Assembly (NCBI GenBank): GCA_964601765.1
Contig: CAZROR010000001.1
Location: forward strand, 1-64,000
Length of the DNA: 64,000 nt
Reading direction: 5' to 3'
Source: SZUA-181 sp964601765
Lineage (GTDB): Bacteria > Pseudomonadota > Zetaproteobacteria > Mariprofundales > Mariprofundaceae
Shown here: in pieces, positions 58,386 to 64,000 of the stretch
How the letters are laid out: each line of letters starts with the position of its first letter
How positions within the stretch are numbered: the stretch's first letter is position 1
The notes under the pieces: generated by a model
Told to the model about the DNA's origin: nothing
Seen by the model: the letters and a program-made list of their open reading frames with translations, nothing else
Databases searched by the model: none
Program-made: the position numbers and the translations under genes

Positions 58386-58697
58386 ATGAGCCATCCTGAT
58401 GCGACCATGCCGCTTGTTGAAAAGCCTCGGCTGAAAAGGCCATCGCTGTACAAGGTTATACTGCTGAACGATGATTTTACCCCGATGGATTTTGTGGTTG
58501 ACGTATTGTGTCGATTTTTCCAGAAATCCGTGGATGAAGCCACCGCCATCATGCTCAATGTCCACCACCAGGGCAGCGGCCTGTGCGGCATTTATCCGCG
58601 CGGTATCGCCGAAAGCAAGGTGCATCAGGTGAACGGCTTTGCACAGGAGCACGGGCACCCCCTGAAGGCTATCATGGAAAAACACCATGCTGAGTGA
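58386..58697 (+). CDS. clpS: ATP-dependent Clp protease adaptor ClpS
   Basis: Delivers N-degron substrates to ClpAP. The 103-residue product has PSLYKVILLNDDFTPMDFVVDVL with the acidic substrate-binding NDD, LNVHHQGSGLCGIYPRGIAESKV, and the C-terminal GHPLKAIMEK. The ATG at 58386 starts a normal-length protein, although no strong ribosome site precedes it; the frame is open further upstream but antisense to the HAD gene. It overlaps clpA by 11 bp. Confidence 0.96.
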   Translation: MSHPDATMPLVEKPRLKRPSLYKVILLNDDFTPMDFVVDVLCRFFQKSVDEATAIMLNVHHQGSGLCGIYPRGIAESKVHQVNGFAQEHGHPLKAIMEKHHAE

Positions 58698-60918
58698 CGA
58701 CCTCGAACAGACCCTGAATCACGTGTTTCGCACAGCGCACATGCAGCGCAACGAGTTTGTTACGGTCGAACATCTGCTGCTGGGCCTGCTCGACAATCCG
58801 TCTGCACGTGAAGCACTGACAGCCTGCGGGCTGGATTTTGATCTGCTGCGCGCTGATCTGAACCAGTTTATTTCGGAGCACGTGGCCATCCTGCCGGAAA
58901 ACATGGGTGAAACGACGGCCAGTATTTGCCTGCAACGCGTCATCCAGCGCAGCATCATGCAGGCGCAGTCCTCCGGCAAGGAAGAGGTGGATGGCGCCAA
59001 TATCCTCATTGCAATTTTTTCTGAGAAGGACTCACATGCCGTCTATGCGCTGAAGCGCCAGGGCATCACGCGGCTGCATGTGATGGACTATATCGCGCAT
59101 GGCATCAGCCGCGACCACCCGTTGCAGCCGGAAACCACCGCCCCATCCGGTACAAAAAAGCGCCGTACCCCCTCGGCCCTGGAGCGCTTCTGCGTCAACC
59201 TGAATGAAAAGGCCGCAGCCGGCCAGATCGATCCGCTGATCGGGCGGGAGGCTGAGCTCAGCCGCTGCACACATATCCTGTGCCGGCGTCGCAAGAACAA
59301 TCCGTTGCTTGTCGGCGAGGCCGGCGTGGGGAAAACCGCCATTGCGGAAGGGCTGGCTGCGCGCATTGTGGAAAAACGGGTACCGGAGGCTATTGCCGGT
59401 GCCGTGATTTACGCCCTGGATATGGGTGCGCTGCTGGCCGGCACGAAATACCGCGGCGACTTCGAAGAACGCATGAAGGCAGTGCTTTCCGAGCTGGCAA
59501 AACAGTCACAGGCCGTGCTGTTCATCGATGAAATCCATACCGTCATCGGTGCCGGAGCCGCCAGCGGCGGTGCCATGGACGCATCCAATCTGCTCAAGCC
59601 GGTGCTGGCCAACGGTGAGCTGCGCTGCATCGGTGCCACAACCCAGAGCGAGTTCCGCAACCTGTTTGAAAAGGACCGTGCGCTTTCCCGGCGCTTCCAG
59701 AAAATCGACGTGCCCGAACCGGGTATCGCGGACACGATTAAAATTCTGAACGGGCTGAAGGCGAATCTCGAGGCGCATCACGGCATCCGCTACACGCAGA
59801 CGGCCATCAGCTCGGCGGCGCAGCTCGCTGCCCGCTACATCAATGACCGCCGTCTGCCGGATTCGGCCATCGACGTACTCGATGAGGCAGGCGCAGCCAT
59901 ACGCGTGGCCAAACGGCGCAGGAAGCAGGTGGCTGTTGGCGATATCGAGGCGATGGTGGCCGCAATGGCCCGCATTCCGCCGCGCAGCCTGTCCACGGAC
60001 GACCAGCAAAGCCTGAAAAACCTGGAACGCAATCTGAAGCTTGCCGTATTTGGTCAGGATGCGGCCATTGTCCAGCTTGCAGCCAGCATCAAGCTGTCCC
60101 GGGCGGGCCTGTCACACCCGGAAAAGCCCATTGGCTCCTTCCTCTTTTCCGGCCCGACAGGCGTGGGCAAAACGGAGGTCGCCCGCCAGCTGGCCCGTAT
60201 TCTGGGCCTGACCCTGATCCGTTACGACATGTCGGAATACATGGAAGCACATGCCGTTTCCCGGCTGATCGGGGCGCCTCCCGGTTATGTCGGCTTCGAC
60301 CAGGGCGGGCTGCTGACCGAGGCCGTGAACAAAACCCCGTATGCCGTGCTGCTACTCGATGAAATCGAGAAGGCCCACCCGGACATGTTCAATATCCTGC
60401 TTCAGGTCATGGATCACGGCACGCTGACGGATAACGCCGGCCGCACGGCGGACTTCCGCCATATTATCCTGATCATGACCAGCAATGCCGGGGCCTTTGA
60501 GATGCAGCAGGGTGCCATCGGTTTCAATCCCGCGCCACAGCGTGATGCAGATGCCAAGGCCATCGAGCGCATCTTCTCACCCGAGTTCCGTAACCGGCTG
60601 GATGCCATCGTGCCATTTGCCAGCCTTGATCCGGAGACTATCGGGCATGTCGTGGACAAGTTCATCATGGAGCTGGAAATCCAGCTACAGGAGAAGGGTG
60701 TGGAGCTTTCCGTCAGCCGGCCCGTACGTGCCTGGCTGGCCCGACGGGGCTACGACGAACGCATGGGGGCACGGCCAATGGCGCGGCTCATCCGCGAGGA
60801 AATCAGAAAACCACTGGCTGAGGAAATCCTGTTTGGCAGGCTAACCAAAGGCGGCAGGGTGAATATCACCCTGCACAATGATACCCCCCGCTTTTCATTC
60901 AAACCGGCAACCCCTTAG
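58687..60918 (+). CDS. clpA: ATP-dependent Clp protease ATP-binding subunit ClpA
   Basis: AAA+ unfoldase that feeds substrates to ClpP. The 743-residue product has the double Clp N domain (about 1-140), which binds ClpS. Its first AAA module has Walker A GEAGVGKTA and LFIDEIHTVIGAG, and its second has Walker A GPTGVGKTE and LLLDEIEKAHPDMFNILLQVMDHG, followed by the C-terminal small domain. It lacks the long middle coiled coil of ClpB and ClpC. clpP is not in the window. It converges on the diguanylate cyclase gene with a 12-bp gap. Confidence 0.97.
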   Translation: MLSDDLEQTLNHVFRTAHMQRNEFVTVEHLLLGLLDNPSAREALTACGLDFDLLRADLNQFISEHVAILPENMGETTASICLQRVIQRSIMQAQSSGKEEVDGANILIAIFSEKDSHAVYALKRQGITRLHVMDYIAHGISRDHPLQPETTAPSGTKKRRTPSALERFCVNLNEKAAAGQIDPLIGREAELSRCTHILCRRRKNNPLLVGEAGVGKTAIAEGLAARIVEKRVPEAIAGAVIYALDMGALLAGTKYRGDFEERMKAVLSELAKQSQAVLFIDEIHTVIGAGAASGGAMDASNLLKPVLANGELRCIGATTQSEFRNLFEKDRALSRRFQKIDVPEPGIADTIKILNGLKANLEAHHGIRYTQTAISSAAQLAARYINDRRLPDSAIDVLDEAGAAIRVAKRRRKQVAVGDIEAMVAAMARIPPRSLSTDDQQSLKNLERNLKLAVFGQDAAIVQLAASIKLSRAGLSHPEKPIGSFLFSGPTGVGKTEVARQLARILGLTLIRYDMSEYMEAHAVSRLIGAPPGYVGFDQGGLLTEAVNKTPYAVLLLDEIEKAHPDMFNILLQVMDHGTLTDNAGRTADFRHIILIMTSNAGAFEMQQGAIGFNPAPQRDADAKAIERIFSPEFRNRLDAIVPFASLDPETIGHVVDKFIMELEIQLQEKGVELSVSRPVRAWLARRGYDERMGARPMARLIREEIRKPLAEEILFGRLTKGGRVNITLHNDTPRFSFKPATP

Positions 60919-60930
60919 CAACTACGGACT

Positions 60931-62661
60931 TTAATCTTCTGCGGTACAGACACAATTGCGGCCGGACTCCTTGGCCTCGTAAAGCGCCTTGTCTGCGCGC
61001 CTGATCAGATCCTGGATATCCTCGGCACCCTTCAGGTGGTTGGCCACGCCGGCGCTGAGCGTCACCTTGAACTCACGGCCCTCGCAAACGAACCGCTGCT
61101 GCTCGAAGTGGCTGCGTAACCGCTCCGCAAGCTGCACCCCCTCTCGCTTGTTCCGGGAGATGATAAAGGCGGCAAACTCCTCTCCGCCAACGCGCACGGG
61201 GATATCCACCCGCCGACAGGCGTTCAGCAGCGCCCTGCCCAGTGTTTCGAGCACGGCATCGCCAGTGCTGTGCCCATACGTATCATTGACGCACTTGAAG
61301 TAATCGACATCCAGCATCACAAGCGCCACGCCGGAAATCACGCCGCGGTCATGTGAGGCAAGCATGCGCTCGACTGCATCATGCATGTAATAGCGGGAAT
61401 AAAGCCCGGTCAGGGGATCATGAATGGAGCGTAGATACAGCTCATCGCGTTCTCTCTCAACACCGCGGTAAATCACCTCTCGCTCAACCGCCACCATCAG
61501 CGGGTCGCAAAGCTGCCCGATGGCCTCGTCCACCTCGGGGCTGATGTCCGCATCCGCCTTGAGAGTCAGGACAGCCAGTGCGCGAACGCTGTTCCCTTCG
61601 AAGGCAAGTGGCACAAGCAACCTGTCGCCTCCGGGCTCCCGGCGGCAATAGCGCAGTTTCTCCTGCCCGGGCGGTTTTGCGAATGCCGTGGCAAAAAATG
61701 GCGGAGGCATCACTTCCTCGCCCCGGTAGCGGTTGGCCGGGCCAAGATAGACAGCATTTTCGCCCTGTCCGGCATAGAATTCGAGGGACTCCACCCGCAG
61801 TACCTCTGAAACCGCCGGCAGCAGATGGTGCACGATATCCCGAAAATCGCGGTACAGCATGATGGCATTCAATGCCTGGCGAAGCATGCGATTGATGGCC
61901 ATGAGCCGGCGTACGTTCGTATCCCCCCTGGCCATCAGATACAGCCCGCAATCCAGCCCCTTGAGCTTGCGGAACATGAAGCGCACGAGGGGCTCGCGGA
62001 TGATCGAGCCGTGCTGCGGGGCAATCAGGCGGATGGGCCATTTTTCGATCTCACGCAGGCCATGCTGCACGATATCCCGGCTCGGCATGTAGTGCTCATG
62101 AAAGGCACGGATATCATCGAAGTACGCCTCATCCTCCGCAAACAGGCGCCACTTCTCCGTGAAGCCGCCAAAGATGTCGCTGGAAAAGAGCACGCCCGTC
62201 GCCGCGTCGAAGGTCGTGAACGCACCGGGGAAATGCATATAGGGCGTCAGGGTGAAATGCAGCAACCGATTGCCAAGCGCCAGCTCCCAGTCGTGTTCCT
62301 CAACCAGCCAGAAAGGCAGGCGTTTCAGGTCATAGTGCTTGAGCAATGCCGCCGCGCGCCAGTGTGTAATCAGTACGGCGTCATCACGCGCCACCATCCG
62401 GTCGATGAGGTTAAGCGCGCCGGTGATGTCAGGATCCTGATGATGGCAGATGAAATAACGGATATGTGAAAAGGGAATAATCGTCTCGATTTTCTTCAGC
62501 GTATGGGCAAAGGTCAGGGCCGAGCCAGGATCGATAAGGACGGATTGGTCGCCATGTTCGATCAGATAGACATGGCACTGAAAGGCATCACCCGGCAGGT
62601 AATGCCCCACCCACCAGGTGCGCTCCGCAATTTCTACCGCCTGGCCAAGGGCTGCCATCAT
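60931..62661 (-). CDS. ODP (di-iron beta-lactamase-fold) - GAF-like - GGDEF diguanylate cyclase
   Basis: 576-residue cytoplasmic protein with three parts. Residues about 10-240 form a metallo-beta-lactamase fold of the flavodiiron/ODP type, with HHQDPD (73-78), His143 in MHFPG, Asp162 in SSDIFGG and His217 in PQHGSI, the positions of a di-iron site. There is no flavodoxin domain. Residues about 268-395 look GAF-like. Residues about 408-572 are a GGDEF domain with GGEEF (492-496) and an intact RxxD inhibitory site (Arg483-Asp486), so it should be an active, feedback-controlled cyclase. Oxygen or redox sensing by the ODP domain is inferred from related ODP sensors. Confidence 0.87.
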   Translation of the reverse strand: MMAALGQAVEIAERTWWVGHYLPGDAFQCHVYLIEHGDQSVLIDPGSALTFAHTLKKIETIIPFSHIRYFICHHQDPDITGALNLIDRMVARDDAVLITHWRAAALLKHYDLKRLPFWLVEEHDWELALGNRLLHFTLTPYMHFPGAFTTFDAATGVLFSSDIFGGFTEKWRLFAEDEAYFDDIRAFHEHYMPSRDIVQHGLREIEKWPIRLIAPQHGSIIREPLVRFMFRKLKGLDCGLYLMARGDTNVRRLMAINRMLRQALNAIMLYRDFRDIVHHLLPAVSEVLRVESLEFYAGQGENAVYLGPANRYRGEEVMPPPFFATAFAKPPGQEKLRYCRREPGGDRLLVPLAFEGNSVRALAVLTLKADADISPEVDEAIGQLCDPLMVAVEREVIYRGVERERDELYLRSIHDPLTGLYSRYYMHDAVERMLASHDRGVISGVALVMLDVDYFKCVNDTYGHSTGDAVLETLGRALLNACRRVDIPVRVGGEEFAAFIISRNKREGVQLAERLRSHFEQQRFVCEGREFKVTLSAGVANHLKGAEDIQDLIRRADKALYEAKESGRNCVCTAED

Positions 62662-62714
62662 CCGGCCATTGCACGCGGATGCCAGTCAGGCATCAGGAAT
62701 GCGCACCACCCAGG

Positions 62715-64000
62715 TCAGGTATCAAAGCTAAACTTCCCTTCACGGAAAATCCGGCAGCAGGCGTCTACCGCATCAGCGTCATACAGCTTACCACGGCCGC
62801 GTTCGATCTCGGCCAGGGCCTTGTCAATACCGAGGCCAGGCCGGTACGGCCGGTGGCTTGCCATTGCCTCCGTGACATCAGCTACGGCCAGAATGCGTGC
62901 CTCCAGATAAATCTGGCCATCCTTGAGGCCCTGCGGATAGCCCGAGCCATCCAGGCGCTCATGGTGCTGGTGCGCGATTTCCGCCACCGGCCAGGGGAAT
63001 TCAACGCCCTTCAGGATATCGAAGCCCACCTTTGGATGCTCCTTGATCAGGCTATATTCGACCTCAGTCAGGCGAGTGGGCTTCGAAAGAATTTCGGCCG
63101 GCAGATGAATCTTGCCGATATCATGAATCATGCCACCCCAGCGAATGCCTTCGACACGGTCCGCATCCAGGCCCATCTCCGCAGCAATGGCTGCGGCCAG
63201 CTCTGCCACGCGCATCTGGTGGCCGGCCGTGTACGGATCCCGCGCCTCCACAGCCGTAACAATGGCACGAATGGTGCCTTCAAGGCTTCTGCGCAACCGG
63301 CTGGCAGCCTGTCTGCGCTCGGTGACATCCTGGCAAAAGTGTATCGAATGACTGTATTCGCCATGTTCGTCGCAAACGGCATAGCTGTGCGAGAGATAAA
63401 TTCGCCCGTCAGGGGTCCGAAACTCTTCCTCTTCCGCCGTCTTGTCATAGCCGTGCAGGCAGCCGGAAAGTGGCCCATCCTGCTGTGGGAAGACCTCCCA
63501 GTAAGGCATGCCATTGATGTCTGCCAGCAGACGCCCGGCACATGCAGCGTAAGCGCTGTTAGCGCGCACGATGCGTCCCTGGGCATCATGCAGAAAAATG
63601 GGATCGGTTACCGCATCAAAGGTAGTCTCCCACTCCCGCTTGGCCTGCTCCACGCGCGCGTACGTTTCGTTCATGTCCTCAAGCATGTAGAGCATGGCAC
63701 GGTTCGCTTCTTCGGCCTCGTCCAGGCTGCGCTTCAGGCGTGCCTCATCCATCTTCTGCACGCTGATATCGCGTACCGTGCCCTGAACAACGCGCTGCCC
63801 GCCAAGTTCCATGGCAGTCAACCATATGGATACTGGAAAGTTCGTGCCATCCAACCGCTGATGTATCCACTCAAATTTATGAGTACCTTGTTTGAAAGCC
63901 ATCGCAATATGCTCATTGGCCAGTTGCCTGGAATTGTACCCGCCTGGCTGGGTCTCCGGCGAAAAGTCGGCTGGATGCCTACCCAAAAGCTCATCACGTG
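62715..64000 (-). CDS. PAS-PAS-HD-GYP phosphodiesterase (5' end outside window)
   Basis: Predicted c-di-GMP phosphodiesterase. The reading frame is open to the right edge, so the N-terminus is missing. The visible 428 residues contain the end of one PAS domain with its PAC motif (VQGTVRDISVQ), a coiled linker, a second PAS (WETTFDAVTDPIFLHDAQGRIVRANSAY, with a cysteine-containing HFCQDVTER end), and an HD-GYP domain. The latter has GMIHDIGKIHLP, KEHPKVGFDIL, HHERLDGSGYP and ILAVADVTEAM. The catalytic HD and GYP residues are intact. It lies 53 bp upstream of the ODP-GGDEF gene on the same strand, so one operon probably encodes both synthesis and breakdown of c-di-GMP. Confidence 0.92.
   Translation of the reverse strand, partial: RDELLGRHPADFSPETQPGGYNSRQLANEHIAMAFKQGTHKFEWIHQRLDGTNFPVSIWLTAMELGGQRVVQGTVRDISVQKMDEARLKRSLDEAEEANRAMLYMLEDMNETYARVEQAKREWETTFDAVTDPIFLHDAQGRIVRANSAYAACAGRLLADINGMPYWEVFPQQDGPLSGCLHGYDKTAEEEEFRTPDGRIYLSHSYAVCDEHGEYSHSIHFCQDVTERRQAASRLRRSLEGTIRAIVTAVEARDPYTAGHQMRVAELAAAIAAEMGLDADRVEGIRWGGMIHDIGKIHLPAEILSKPTRLTEVEYSLIKEHPKVGFDILKGVEFPWPVAEIAHQHHERLDGSGYPQGLKDGQIYLEARILAVADVTEAMASHRPYRPGLGIDKALAEIERGRGKLYDADAVDACCRIFREGKFSFDT

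Overview
The window comes from the chromosome of a Gram-negative bacterium of the Pseudomonadota. The evidence is a full outer-membrane and lipid A assembly set (bamA, skp, lpxD, fabZ, lpxA, lpxI, lpxB, lolC, lolD, nlpD), plus rpoS, ihfA, pcm and clpS/clpA. The class is not settled. LpxI is present instead of LpxH, YlxR is fused to an L7Ae-like domain, and an NrnA-type DHH phosphoesterase sits inside the nusA-infB-truB cluster. These traits argue against a typical enteric-like gammaproteobacterium. A CbbY-type phosphatase hints at a Calvin-cycle autotroph. A deep-branching lineage such as the Zetaproteobacteria is my best guess, but it is only an inference.

Layout. 1-899 is the 3' part of typA/bipA. 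900-1170 is a MITE-like element. 1171-23441 is one unbroken run of 22 minus-strand genes that joins two classical operons: rpsB-tsf-pyrH-frr-uppS-cdsA-dxr-rseP-bamA-skp-lpxD-fabZ-lpxA-lpxI-lpxB (translation, isoprenoid and phospholipid precursors, envelope assembly), then rimP-nusA-ylxR-infB-rbfA-nrnA-truB-ppi (transcription and translation machinery). 23571-25288 holds two membrane-associated metalloproteases. 25386-30947 has ilvD facing nadA, an OmpA-like coiled-coil protein and a LOG-family protein. 30944-32706 has a MerR regulator, a DUF2155-like lipoprotein and three tRNA genes (Arg-ACG, Ser-GCT, Ser-TGA), with a duplicated tRNA-Ser 3' end and a compact array of hairpins.

32881-37395 is a glycogen/alpha-glucan cluster (glgC, GH57, malQ). 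A TPR protein and a VKOR-DsbA fusion follow. 39960-52744 is again almost wholly minus strand: serS, gyrA, tRNA-Arg(CCT), rpoS, nlpD, yqaA-like, pcm, tRNA-Pro(GGG), a MerR regulator, ihfA, lolD, a TPR/double cyclic-nucleotide-binding protein, lolC, an ArsB/NhaD-type transporter and a CBS protein. 52843-58304 holds lysS, ndk, a host-attachment-type protein, mnmA, a second MITE copy, tatD and a CbbY-like HAD phosphatase. clpS-clpA follow on the plus strand. The window ends with a c-di-GMP pair: an ODP-GAF-GGDEF cyclase and a PAS-HD-GYP phosphodiesterase that runs off the right edge.

Most of the window is housekeeping. The parts most worth a second look are the oxygen-sensor-like di-iron diguanylate cyclase, the cyclic-nucleotide-binding gene between lolC and lolD, the NlpD homologue with a complete LytM zinc site, the short palindromic elements placed exactly on stop codons, and the tRNA-Ser att-like duplication with its hairpin array. 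No CRISPR array, rRNA, complete insertion sequence or prophage was found.
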